NCBI RefSeq assembly: GCF_021341785.1
Contig: NZ_JAJTTF010000012.1
Span: 1 to 64,000 of the forward strand
Direction: 5' to 3'
Origin: Microbacterium sp. Au-Mic1
Lineage (GTDB): Bacteria > Actinomycetota > Actinomycetes > Actinomycetales > Microbacteriaceae
DNA: 64,000 bases
A program made the position numbers and the translations under genes. Positions 43,252 to 51,569 of this stretch are shown here, piece by piece. Each line of letters opens with the position of its first letter. Positions within the stretch are counted from its first letter, which is position 1. The notes under the pieces were generated by a model. The model was not told where the DNA came from. It did not search any database and saw nothing but the letters and a program-made list of their open reading frames with translations.

Positions 43252-44349
43252 CTAATGGACCCGGCTGCCGGCCGCCTTCCGATAGACGTCCTGGTAGCTT
43301 TCCCTCCGGGCCGCCGCGCTGAACTCGTTTGCCGCATGCGTGCGAAGTTCCCGCGAAGACAGACGATTTTCATCCCGCACTAAGGAATCCACTGCGTCCG
43401 CCAGCGCCTCTGGCGTGCGTTCCCGCACGATCCTGGATCCCCGCGAAGGAAGAAAAGTCTGGTACTCGCCCGCGCCCGACGTCACGACAGGGAGCCCCTG
43501 GGCAATCGCCTCAGCAATCGAGACACCAAATGTCTCATAGGCGGTAGGAAGGATAAAGAGTTGATGCTCGCGGAGCAGATCCGGAATTCTTGCCGCGTCC
43601 ACGTGGCCCAGGAAATTCACGGCCTCGTCGATGCCAAGATCCCGCACAGTCTGTTCGGACTCATCGCGTAGCGGCCCACTACCCGCCCAAGTCAGAGAAA
43701 TATCATAGCCGCGCGCACGCAAAAGGGCTGTGGCCCGCACCGCTTCTAGTGGCCCCTTGTTCGCGACGAGCCCGCCAGTCGCGATCATCCGGATCGGGGA
43801 CAGGGCGCTGAGCGCCTCAGGGAGCGGTGCGTCCGCGGCGGGCAGAGCGACGTCATTCCCGATCACCGACACCGACGTCGCACCGGTCCGACGAACCGCA
43901 GCCGCCAGCTCCTGTCCGACAGCAATGACCTCATCCGGGCGGCGGAGCATGCGGCGCATGGGAGCGCTCATGAGCAAGCCAGCGCGCCAACTCGGCGCTT
44001 TCGCGATGAGAAGGCTGTAGTGCTCGGTGTGCACCCAAGGGATACTCACGCGCAGCCCCAGGAACGCCGTCAGCGTGGGGTATGCCATCGTGTGCAGGAG
44101 GTCGGCCTCACCGAGCATCCGTTCCAGGAGAGGTCGCAACCCGCTACCGGGACGGATGTCCTTCGTCCGGAATGGAACCCGGACGACGCGAAGCGATTCA
44201 CCAAGGCGAGCATCGGGGTCGGAGCTACCCAGATGCAGAACCGTCACGTCATGATCCTGGGCGAGAAGCGCACAATCCCGCATGTTGAATACACCACTCA
44301 TTGGTGAATGCGAGTCTGGGAACCAACGAGTCACCACGAGCACGCGCAT
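43252..44349 (-). CDS. GT4 glycosyltransferase
   Basis: A 365-residue GT4 enzyme. MRVLVVTRWFPDSHSPMSGV is a textbook GT4 start. MIATGGLVANKGPLEAVRA begins the donor domain and PTAYETFGVSIAEAIAQGLP has E-x7-E followed by TSGAGEYQTFLPSRGS. A TAGAAT box six bases before the ATG suggests it has its own leaderless transcript although it follows the Wzx gene on the same strand. Convergent with the Wzy-like gene. Donor unknown. Confidence 0.82.
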   Translation of the reverse strand: MRVLVVTRWFPDSHSPMSGVFNMRDCALLAQDHDVTVLHLGSSDPDARLGESLRVVRVPFRTKDIRPGSGLRPLLERMLGEADLLHTMAYPTLTAFLGLRVSIPWVHTEHYSLLIAKAPSWRAGLLMSAPMRRMLRRPDEVIAVGQELAAAVRRTGATSVSVIGNDVALPAADAPLPEALSALSPIRMIATGGLVANKGPLEAVRATALLRARGYDISLTWAGSGPLRDESEQTVRDLGIDEAVNFLGHVDAARIPDLLREHQLFILPTAYETFGVSIAEAIAQGLPVVTSGAGEYQTFLPSRGSRIVRERTPEALADAVDSLVRDENRLSSRELRTHAANEFSAAARRESYQDVYRKAAGSRVH

Positions 44350-44355
44350 AGACGT

Positions 44356-44361
44356 ATTCTA
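44356..44361 (-). promoter_or_regulatory. Candidate leaderless -10 box (TAGAAT)
   Basis: TAGAAT on the minus strand is followed by ACGTCT and the ATG at 44349, with no ribosome binding site. Confidence 0.45.
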
Positions 44362-44470
44362 TCGAAGTTGCTCAACCGTCCGCGGGGCGTTAGGCATGCG
44401 GATCGAGACCTGCTGCCCCACGCTCGCAGCGAGAAATCATCAGTTGCGCCGTTCGGCCACGTCGCCCTGG

Positions 44471-45781
44471 CTAACGGCCAGTCTCCATGCGGTCGCTGTC
44501 GTACCGTCCAGCGACGCGATGAGCGAGCACGATAAGGAATGCGAGCAACAGCGTCATGGCGGCGCTCGTGAACCACACCGCTCGCACGAGGTCGCCTCCA
44601 GCCGCAAGAAGGATCGCGATCGGCACGATCAGATAGACGATCGCGAAGATCAGCATCGATCCTTGTCGCTCAGCGACGATGAACACCGTTGATAGCGGTG
44701 CGGTCGCGACGTTCAGATAGAGCCACGGGGTCAGCGCCTGTACGACGAGCCCTGCCTCAGCCCACCGCTCCCCGAGGAACCAAGGCACCACGACAGGTGC
44801 CACGAGGCCGAGCACCAAAAACGGGAGGAAGCCTAGGAGCAGTGCGCGAATGGTCACTCCTCTGACCAGGGTTTTGAGCGTCCCGGGAGCAGCAACTGCC
44901 ATGCGCTGGTAGTACACCTGGGAGATCGCGCTCGCGATCAGCGCCATCGGTGCCTGGGCGAGCTTCCATGCCATCGAGAACTGGCCCAGCGCATGCAGCG
45001 AACGCCCTCCGATGATCATGTTGATTCCATTGAGCCGCAAAGAGTCCACGAGCGCATTAGGTGCATTGAGGAGCGGCATCTTGCGGTAGCGCACCATGAG
45101 CTTCCACCAACTGCGGTGGTCTCGGACTGGCGCCGTCTTACGAGCGTCGTCTGTGATCAGCAAGATTCCGACGCCGAAGACCTGACCCACCAGGTAGCCG
45201 ACGATGAGCCACTCGCCGGTCGGTGCGATGAGCAGCCCCAAGCCTGCTTGCGTCGCAGCTGTGACGAGCGCCTGAACGATACGCGAGACGCTCTGCATGC
45301 GATAACGACGCTTCCGCGTCAGCCAGAAATACAGGATCGTCGTCTCACCGGCGAGAAAAACGCTCGCTCCGATCAACAGCAACCACCAGTGCCGATCCGC
45401 AGGCCCGGAGAGCCAGAACACCAAGAGAGTGACGACCACCGTGAGGGCCGAAATGAGACTGACTAGTCCCGTGGAGAGCTGCCGCAGTCGGTGAGCGTCC
45501 TCCTCGCGCTCCGGGAGCACAATGGCGTATTCATAGCGCAGGGCCGCGACCATGCTCACCACAGCGCTCACCGAGAGGAAGATCGCCAGGATGCCGAACG
45601 CCGCGGGTCCGTAGATACGGCTAAGGATCGGCATCGTCACAACGCCGATGATCTGGGAGGCGACTGTACCTGTGAGGAGGGTGGCGATGCTTCGGATAGT
45701 CGATGAGCTACCCCTGCCTGACGACTTGCGACCGTCCTCGCGCACAGCGCTCAACTCCTTGTCGTCTTCAGGCACCTGCAC
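44471..45781 (-). CDS. Wzx-like oligosaccharide flippase (MOP superfamily)
   Basis: A 436-residue protein with about twelve to fourteen hydrophobic helices. LTGTVASQIIGVVTMPILSR is the first helix pair of PST/Wzx proteins, with RIYGPAAFGILAIFLSVSA next. It flips undecaprenyl-linked repeat units to the outer face. The long ORF reaches 45892, but the previous gene ends at 45768; GTG 45781 or GTG 45775 gives an eight-to-fourteen base overlap typical of this operon, and I chose 45781. The N-terminal 38 residues are charged and cytoplasmic. Confidence 0.82.
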   Translation of the reverse strand: MQVPEDDKELSAVREDGRKSSGRGSSSTIRSIATLLTGTVASQIIGVVTMPILSRIYGPAAFGILAIFLSVSAVVSMVAALRYEYAIVLPEREEDAHRLRQLSTGLVSLISALTVVVTLLVFWLSGPADRHWWLLLIGASVFLAGETTILYFWLTRKRRYRMQSVSRIVQALVTAATQAGLGLLIAPTGEWLIVGYLVGQVFGVGILLITDDARKTAPVRDHRSWWKLMVRYRKMPLLNAPNALVDSLRLNGINMIIGGRSLHALGQFSMAWKLAQAPMALIASAISQVYYQRMAVAAPGTLKTLVRGVTIRALLLGFLPFLVLGLVAPVVVPWFLGERWAEAGLVVQALTPWLYLNVATAPLSTVFIVAERQGSMLIFAIVYLIVPIAILLAAGGDLVRAVWFTSAAMTLLLAFLIVLAHRVAGRYDSDRMETGR

Positions 45782-46934
45782 GATCACCGCCTGATCCAAG
45801 CAAGACCTCAAAATGATCGGCGTATTGACGCCAGACCCGATCAGTCGAGTAGTACTCTTCGGCACGCGCCCGAGCCGCCTGACCCCATGCACGTACCTGT
45901 TCGCGCTGGCCTGCCGCGCGCTCGATGGCGGCCGCCAGTGCCACCCCGTCCTGCACCGGCACGATCAACCCGGTCTCCCCGTCGAGCACCACGTCACGGG
46001 CTCCTGTCGCCTCGGTGGTGATCGTGGGAACCTCGAGTCCCGCTGCTTCGACGATCACCTGACCGAATCCCTCACGCAAGGTGGGCAGGCAGAGGATGTC
46101 GACCGCACGCATGTAGACGCGAGGGTCCGAAACCGCTCCGACCCGATGCACGCCGTGGTCGACGACGAACTCGTCGATGCGGCGCTCAAGCCCATCGTCC
46201 TCACCGGGGCCGACGATGACCGTGGCGACCTCGATGCCTCGCTCCGCGACGAGGGCAAGGGCATCGAGGAGGTCCCCGACGCCCTTGTCCGCGGTGATGC
46301 GCCCCACGAACAGCAACCGGAACGCGTCGCCCTGGCCCGCGAGGAAGTCAGCCGTCTCCGCGTCCATCGTCGGAATGTCCGTGGCCTCCCGGCTGAAACG
46401 GCGCAGATCGGTCCCGAACGGACTCCCTTCCCCGAGCACCACCACGCGGGAAGTGAGCCGCTCGGCGCGCACGAGCTCAGCAAGGCTGTGGCTGACGGCG
46501 AGCGTCTCCGTCGCCAGGCCGGCGGCAGTCTTCTCCAGGGCTCGGAAGACGCGGCGACGCATGCCCGACTCGGTCTCGTAGCGCAGACCGAGGATGTGAT
46601 AGATCCGGACAGGCACGCGGAGCAGCCAGCCCGCCACAGACGCCAGGAGCGATGCCTTGGGCGTCGAGAAGACGAGAACGTCCGGACGGACACGTCTGAT
46701 CGCGCGCGTGAGCTGCAAGAGAGAGCGAAGATCACGGATAGGCGACGGATCGCGCACCATATCGACGTCGACGATGTCCACGCCCTCCGCTTCACCGAGC
46801 GCCGTCAGCTTGCCGGTGTCGCGCGAGATGATCGTCACATGCCACCCGCGCTCCCGGAGGTAGCTGAGGTAGCCGCGATAGAAGACGGTGCTGATGTCAT
46901 TCGTGATCACGAAACACAGTCGCCGACCCGTCAT
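45768..46934 (-). CDS. GT4 glycosyltransferase (CapM/PglA-like)
   Basis: A 388-residue GT4 enzyme. LCFVITNDISTVFYRGYLSY and FSTPKASLLASVAGWLLRVP with YHILGLRYETE are diagnostic of the CapM/PglA group, whose members add the second sugar to an undecaprenyl-diphospho amino sugar such as diNAcBac. PTLREGFGQVIVEAAGLEVP holds E-x7-E. Its ATG overlaps the acetyltransferase stop as ATGA. Position directly after PglC/PglD-like genes supports the same step here: addition of the second residue. Confidence 0.82.
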   Translation of the reverse strand: MTGRRLCFVITNDISTVFYRGYLSYLRERGWHVTIISRDTGKLTALGEAEGVDIVDVDMVRDPSPIRDLRSLLQLTRAIRRVRPDVLVFSTPKASLLASVAGWLLRVPVRIYHILGLRYETESGMRRRVFRALEKTAAGLATETLAVSHSLAELVRAERLTSRVVVLGEGSPFGTDLRRFSREATDIPTMDAETADFLAGQGDAFRLLFVGRITADKGVGDLLDALALVAERGIEVATVIVGPGEDDGLERRIDEFVVDHGVHRVGAVSDPRVYMRAVDILCLPTLREGFGQVIVEAAGLEVPTITTEATGARDVVLDGETGLIVPVQDGVALAAAIERAAGQREQVRAWGQAARARAEEYYSTDRVWRQYADHFEVLLGSGGDRAGA

Positions 46935-47575
46935 CGCGCAGGAACTCCTCGCACGGTCGCACCGGCCGGCACGTTCTTCGTCACACAAGCACTCGCTGCG
47001 ACGAGAGCACCGACACCGACCTCCAGCAACTGCAGGACGACCGCTCCCGCACCGATCAAGGTGCCGGAGCCCACACGGACGTCCCCCGAGATGACAGCTC
47101 CGGGGTTGATGGAGACATAGTCCTCAAGCCGGCAGTCGTGGCCCACGATCGCGCCCGGGTTGATGTGCACATGGCGACCGAGGACGATGTTCGTGGAGAT
47201 CTGAGCCCCACCGCACACCACGGATCCCTCGCCGATCCGAACCTCGGAACCGACAACGGCCGAAGGGTGGATCACGGTCGCGGCCCGACCGCCCCACGAG
47301 TCGATCCTCTCGCTCAGCTGAGCGCGTACAGAGGGGGAACCGATGCCGATCACGTACCTCGCGGAAGCGATGTGGGAGCGCAGTTCCTCGATGCCGCCGA
47401 GATGCGGGATCTCCAGCGCTGCAAGGCGCTCACCGTGAACGGGCGATGGGCCGTCGTCGACGACTCCGAGCAGGTTCCAGACGGGTTCAGGTGCGGCTGC
47501 GTTGATCGCTCGAACCACGTCGATCGTCTCGCGCCCGAAACCACCGGCGCCGACGATGATGATGTCTTCAGGCAT
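46931..47575 (-). CDS. pglD: UDP-amino-sugar N-acetyltransferase (PglD/NeuD-like)
   Basis: A 214-residue protein with an N-terminal UDP-sugar-binding fold (IIIVGAGGFGRETIDVVRA) and a C-terminal left-handed beta-helix. H146 in GAIVGHDCRLEDY corresponds to the catalytic base of Campylobacter PglD; VTKNVPAGATVRGVPAR is the usual end. It would acetylate the 4-amino group of UDP-4-amino-4,6-dideoxy-GlcNAc to give UDP-diNAcBac. It lies next to PglC-, PglE- and PglF-like genes. Start ATG overlaps the PglC-like stop by eight bases. Confidence 0.85.
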   Translation of the reverse strand: MPEDIIIVGAGGFGRETIDVVRAINAAAPEPVWNLLGVVDDGPSPVHGERLAALEIPHLGGIEELRSHIASARYVIGIGSPSVRAQLSERIDSWGGRAATVIHPSAVVGSEVRIGEGSVVCGGAQISTNIVLGRHVHINPGAIVGHDCRLEDYVSINPGAVISGDVRVGSGTLIGAGAVVLQLLEVGVGALVAASACVTKNVPAGATVRGVPAR

Positions 47576-48182
47576 TCGTCTCCCCGAACTTCTGCATGGT
47601 CACGTGCCCCTCTGCGGAGATCCCTTCGCGCGCGAAGACTGCTCGCACAGTCGCCAGAATCACACGTGCGTCGAGGGCCAGGCTCCGGTTGTCGACGTAC
47701 TCGACGTCCAACGCGAACTTCTCTTCCCAGCTCAGCGCGTTCCGTCCGCTCGCTTGCGCCAGCCCCGTGATACCGGGCCTGACCTCGTGCCGTCGTGCCT
47801 GCTCCGAGGTGTAGCGAGGAAGGTACTCCACCAGCAGCGGCCGAGGTCCGACGATGCTCATGTCGCCTTTGAGCACGTTCCACAGTGAAGGCAGCTCGTC
47901 GAGACTCGTCGAGCGCAGGCTCTTGCCGAATCGAGTGAGCCGCTGCTCATCCGTGACCAGCCCTTGCGACGCATCCACGTCGCGCATGGACCGGAACTTG
48001 CGCAGCACGAAGATCTTCGCGTCCTTGCCGGGGCGAGGCTGGGCGAACATCACCGGACGCCCCAGTCTCGTCGCGACCAGAAGAGCCACCACGGCGATCA
48101 CCGGTGACAGCAGTACCAGCGCAACCCCTGCGGCAACGACATCCAGTACCCGCTTCAGCGGATCGTACGCACGCACGGCCAT
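47568..48182 (-). CDS. pglC: Small initiating phosphoglycosyl transferase (PglC-like)
   Basis: A 204-residue monotopic phosphoglycosyl transferase. VLDVVAAGVALVLLSPVIAV is the re-entrant hydrophobic helix, FVLRKFRSMRD the nucleotide-binding turn, SLDELPSLWNVL the catalytic DE pair and MSIVGPRPLLVEYLPRY the product-side block. It lacks the multi-pass N-terminal region of the WbaP-like enzyme at 28494-29951. PglC attaches a phospho-sugar, typically diNAcBac-1-P, to undecaprenyl phosphate. It is embedded in a bacillosamine gene set, which supports this donor. Confidence 0.88.
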   Translation of the reverse strand: MAVRAYDPLKRVLDVVAAGVALVLLSPVIAVVALLVATRLGRPVMFAQPRPGKDAKIFVLRKFRSMRDVDASQGLVTDEQRLTRFGKSLRSTSLDELPSLWNVLKGDMSIVGPRPLLVEYLPRYTSEQARRHEVRPGITGLAQASGRNALSWEEKFALDVEYVDNRSLALDARVILATVRAVFAREGISAEGHVTMQKFGETNA

Positions 48183-48185
48183 CGG

Positions 48186-49319
48186 TCAGCGAGTCCGGAG
48201 GAAGCGGCCGATGGAATCGAAGACACGTCCGCGCTGATCCGCCGTCAGGGCGGATCCGCTGGGCAGCGTCAGCCCGCGAGCGAAGAGACGCTCCGAAGCA
48301 CCGGTGAGCGTGCCCCGGTAGTGGGCGAAAACAGGCTGAAGGTGCATCGGCTTCCAGACGGGGCGGCTCTCGATGTCATCCGCAGCCAAAGCGTTCGACA
48401 GATCTTTCGCGTCCCATCCGGCGATCTCCCGATCGACGAGGATCGAGGTCAGCCAGGCGTTGTCCTCGGCATCGTCCGCCCCACCGAAGATCTCGACCCC
48501 CGGCACTTCCCGGAACACGTCCTTGTAGAGCTCCCGCATCTCACGACGCCGGGCGAGCATGGAGTCGAGTCGCTTGAGCTGCGCACGCCCGAGGGCAGCG
48601 AGCAGGTTGCTCATTCGATAGTTGTACCCCACGTCGACATGCTCGTAGTGCGCAACCGGCTGGCGCGCCTGAGTCGCCAGGTACCTGACGCGCTCCGCGA
48701 TATCCGCATCATCGGTGAGGAGCATCCCGCCGCCCGACGTCGTCATCACCTTGTTGCCGTTGAACGACACGGCAGAGACCTGCCCGAAGCTTCCTGCGGC
48801 TTTGCCCTTGTGTGAAGCGCCCAACGATTCCGCGGCGTCCGCCAGCACCGGCACGCCGAACTCGTCGGCGATGGCGAGGATCGCGGTGTAGTCGACCGTC
48901 TTGCCCAGCAGATCCACCGGGACGATCGCGCCGACGCGGGATCCTTCGTCGCGCAGCTCTTCGAGAGCAGACCGGAGGAGTTCGGGATCCATGTTCCCCG
49001 TCGCCTCGTCGGCGTCGACGAAGAACGGGGCCGCGCCCGTATAGACGATCGCGTTGGTGGTCGCCGCAAACGTCATCGTCGACGTCACCACGACATCGCC
49101 GGGCTCCACGCCGAGCGTGAGCAGCCCGAGATGGAGTGCAGCCGTGCCGGAACTCAGCGCGACACCATGCCCCACCCCGACCCGAGCAGCGAGCTCCGCC
49201 TCGAAAGCGTCGACATCCGGGCCGAGCGGAACGATCCAGCCGGAGCGCATAGCTGCGACGACCGCATCCTCCTCGATCTGAGTGACGTCCGGGGAGGACA
49301 TGAGGATGCGTTCAGCCAT
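48186..49319 (-). CDS. pglE: UDP-4-keto-sugar aminotransferase (PglE-like, DegT family)
   Basis: A 377-residue PLP enzyme. K190 in SFNGNKVMTTSGGG is the Schiff-base lysine; the NGNK-x-MTT-x-GGG form is that of PglE/LegC enzymes rather than the WbpE type at 34499-35596. D161 in LADAAESLGASHKG contacts PLP. It aminates C4 of UDP-4-keto-6-deoxy-GlcNAc. Its ATG overlaps the dehydratase stop by eight bases, and the PglC-like gene follows after three bases. Confidence 0.88.
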   Translation of the reverse strand: MAERILMSSPDVTQIEEDAVVAAMRSGWIVPLGPDVDAFEAELAARVGVGHGVALSSGTAALHLGLLTLGVEPGDVVVTSTMTFAATTNAIVYTGAAPFFVDADEATGNMDPELLRSALEELRDEGSRVGAIVPVDLLGKTVDYTAILAIADEFGVPVLADAAESLGASHKGKAAGSFGQVSAVSFNGNKVMTTSGGGMLLTDDADIAERVRYLATQARQPVAHYEHVDVGYNYRMSNLLAALGRAQLKRLDSMLARRREMRELYKDVFREVPGVEIFGGADDAEDNAWLTSILVDREIAGWDAKDLSNALAADDIESRPVWKPMHLQPVFAHYRGTLTGASERLFARGLTLPSGSALTADQRGRVFDSIGRFLRTR

Positions 49320-51201
49320 TCAGTGATTCTCCCAGACGCGGCGCGCCACCGATGACCTGCTCCACCACGATCCGGTCGACCACGGCGGTGTCGTTGTTCC
49401 GCGGGACGGCGTTCATCCGGGCTTCCCACCCGGCCTTGTCCAGTCGCTCAGGACTGATCGTATCGGCGTGCGCGTGCGAGATCTTCGGGTGGAAGGGCCG
49501 CTCGAGGTTCTCCCGGGCACCGACCAGTTCCTCGTGCAGCTTCTCGCCGTGGCGCAGACCCGTGAAGACGATCTCGATCTGCTTCCCCGACATCGCGATC
49601 ATGCGCTTGGCGACCTCGAGGATCGACACCGGCTCCCCCATGTCGAGGATGAGCACCTCGCCGGCACGACCGATTCCTCCGGCCTGGATCACCAGCTGGC
49701 AAGCTTCCGGAATGGTCATGAAGTAGCGAGTCGCGTCGGGGTGCGTCACCGTGATCGGCTTCTCCTCGGCGATCAGACGCTGGAAGGTCGGGAGCATGGA
49801 TCCGCGGCTGCCGATCACATTGCCGAAGCGCACCGAGAGGTACTGCATGCCGGTCTGCTCACCGACCCAGGCCGTGAGCTTCTCCGCGACGCGCTTGGAG
49901 TGACCCAGCACACTGGTCGGGTTCGCGGCCTTGTCAGTGGAGATGTTGACGAAGTGGCTCACACCGACCCGGCGCGCAGCCTGCAGGACGTTCAGTGATC
50001 CGATGACGTTGGTCTTCCAGGCCTCGTCGGGATACTGCTCGAGCATCGGAAGGTGCTTCAGGGCGGCGGCATGGAACACGACCTCAGGGAGGCGCTCATC
50101 GAAGATCGCATTCAGCACTGACACGTCGCGGATGTCGGCGAGCACGACCTCCTTGGAGTCGAGCAGTCCGTTGCCGGCCGTACCGAGCTGCGCCGTCTGC
50201 AAACCGGTCTCGTCCCGGTCGAGCATGATCAGCTCGCTGGGCCCGAACTTCGCGAGCTGGCGACACAGCTCGGATCCGATGGATCCTCCGGCACCTGTGA
50301 CGAGCACGCGCTTGCCCGTGATGTACCCCGCGATCAGCTCGACGTTGGTGTCGACCGGGTGCCGACCGATGAGGTCTTCGATCTCGATGTCGCGGACATC
50401 GACGCTGGCATGTCCGTCGAGCATGTAGTCGGTGATCGTCGGCGTGACCGACACGCTCATACCGGCCGCGTCCGCCGCGTCGCTCAGCTCTCGCAGCAGC
50501 ACGCTGTCGGCGTTGCCGAGCGCGATCACCAGTCGGGTAGCGCCCGTCCGTTCCGCGATCTCGGCGAGCTGACTGCGGCGACCGAGCACCGGGACGCCGC
50601 GCAGCCGCAGGTTCTTCTTCGCAGGATCGTCGTCGATCAGCCCGACCGGGAGGATCGGCGATCCCGGGTCGGTGATGATGGTGTGGAGAAGACGGTCACC
50701 CAGATATCCCGCGCCGACGACCAGTGCGCGCTCCGCGTTCGTGCCGGGCTTTCGGGAGCGCTCGACGACGAGTCGCGCGACGTAGCGCACGCCGAACATG
50801 AGCAGAAGCACGAACGGGCCGGCGAGCAGGACGGTGGCGCGCGGGACGCCGATGTGGTTTCCCGAGGGGACGACCACGGACGAGAGGATCAGTGTGATGC
50901 CGCCCGCCACGAGCGCCAGCGTCCATACCTCGCTGAACGAGCCGTAGGAGTAGCGACCTCGATAAAGGGCGAGCACATACCCGACGATGAGCTGCATCGC
51001 GGCCGCGATGAGGCCCAGGCAGAACGTCGCGACCCATCCCGAAAACGGAAGCTTGAAATCGACGCGCAGTCCCACGGCGAGGAAGGTGCCGAACACCCAG
51101 GCGAACGCGTCGAGAGCAGCCACCCATCCTCGTCGCCGGTGCCCCACGCGGGTGACACGACCGGCGACGACCACGTTCTCGCTTTGAACGGCACTCTGCA
51201 C
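49312..51201 (-). CDS. pglF: UDP-GlcNAc 4,6-dehydratase, membrane form (PglF-like)
   Basis: A 629-residue protein: four membrane helices (residues 25-140), a first Rossmann domain (VVGAGYLGDR near 162), then the catalytic SDR domain beginning VLVTGAGGSIGSELCRQ near 295. STDKAANPTSVLGHSKR near 420 holds the D-K pair that replaces the usual Tyr in PglF/CapD enzymes. It converts UDP-GlcNAc to UDP-4-keto-6-deoxy-GlcNAc. The ORF runs to 51243, but GTG 51201 is chosen because GGGGGGA lies seven bases upstream. First gene of a seven-gene minus-strand run. Confidence 0.88.
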   Translation of the reverse strand: MQSAVQSENVVVAGRVTRVGHRRRGWVAALDAFAWVFGTFLAVGLRVDFKLPFSGWVATFCLGLIAAAMQLIVGYVLALYRGRYSYGSFSEVWTLALVAGGITLILSSVVVPSGNHIGVPRATVLLAGPFVLLLMFGVRYVARLVVERSRKPGTNAERALVVGAGYLGDRLLHTIITDPGSPILPVGLIDDDPAKKNLRLRGVPVLGRRSQLAEIAERTGATRLVIALGNADSVLLRELSDAADAAGMSVSVTPTITDYMLDGHASVDVRDIEIEDLIGRHPVDTNVELIAGYITGKRVLVTGAGGSIGSELCRQLAKFGPSELIMLDRDETGLQTAQLGTAGNGLLDSKEVVLADIRDVSVLNAIFDERLPEVVFHAAALKHLPMLEQYPDEAWKTNVIGSLNVLQAARRVGVSHFVNISTDKAANPTSVLGHSKRVAEKLTAWVGEQTGMQYLSVRFGNVIGSRGSMLPTFQRLIAEEKPITVTHPDATRYFMTIPEACQLVIQAGGIGRAGEVLILDMGEPVSILEVAKRMIAMSGKQIEIVFTGLRHGEKLHEELVGARENLERPFHPKISHAHADTISPERLDKAGWEARMNAVPRNNDTAVVDRIVVEQVIGGAPRLGESLNG

Positions 51202-51233
51202 GACAGCATCCCCCCACACTCGATCCGCGGCAC

Positions 51234-51253
51234 TTGAGCGCACGGACGCTCAA
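51234..51253 (-). other. Hairpin in the 5' region of the pglF-like gene
   Basis: TTGAGCG and CGCTCAA form a perfect seven-pair stem with a six-base loop, 33 bases upstream of the chosen start. If the start were GTG 51243 part of it would be coding, another reason to prefer the downstream start. Confidence 0.35.
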
Positions 51254-51569
51254 CATCGCTAGCCCCAGATGAGGAGAGATGCACGCTCTGCCCCACCATC
51301 CCTGCCCTTCAGGATCCCATACCTGTGAGAACGCCGTGTGCCGTTGTCCGGAAAGTGACGCAAAGCGTACGGTTTCCGTTCGCATTTCGTACGGTATCGA
51401 CGACGATGTCGGGCGCGTCCGACCGTCGCCGCGGAGGAGTGAGGCTTGCCGGCAACGCTCCGATGTTCGGGGGAAATGCGAGGAGGACCCTTGACCACCC
51501 GAGGGCGTCCGTCCGTGCTTCACGCCCGCCACGGCGAACGACCAGCGCGTGCTTCGCTAGGCTGACCGC
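51254..51569. other. Divergent regulatory region between pglF-like and PqqD-like genes
   Basis: About 316 bases without a gene. It is AT-richer than its surroundings and carries the direct repeat CGTACGGT at 51366-51373 and 51388-51395, exactly 22 bases apart. Promoters for both directions are expected here, but no -35/-10 pair is convincing. Confidence 0.45.
51366..51395. promoter_or_regulatory. Direct repeat CGTACGGT, candidate operator
   Basis: Two perfect copies of CGTACGGT are separated by 22 bases start to start, about two helical turns. CGTACG is itself palindromic. The location between two divergent glycan genes suggests a regulator site. Confidence 0.35.
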
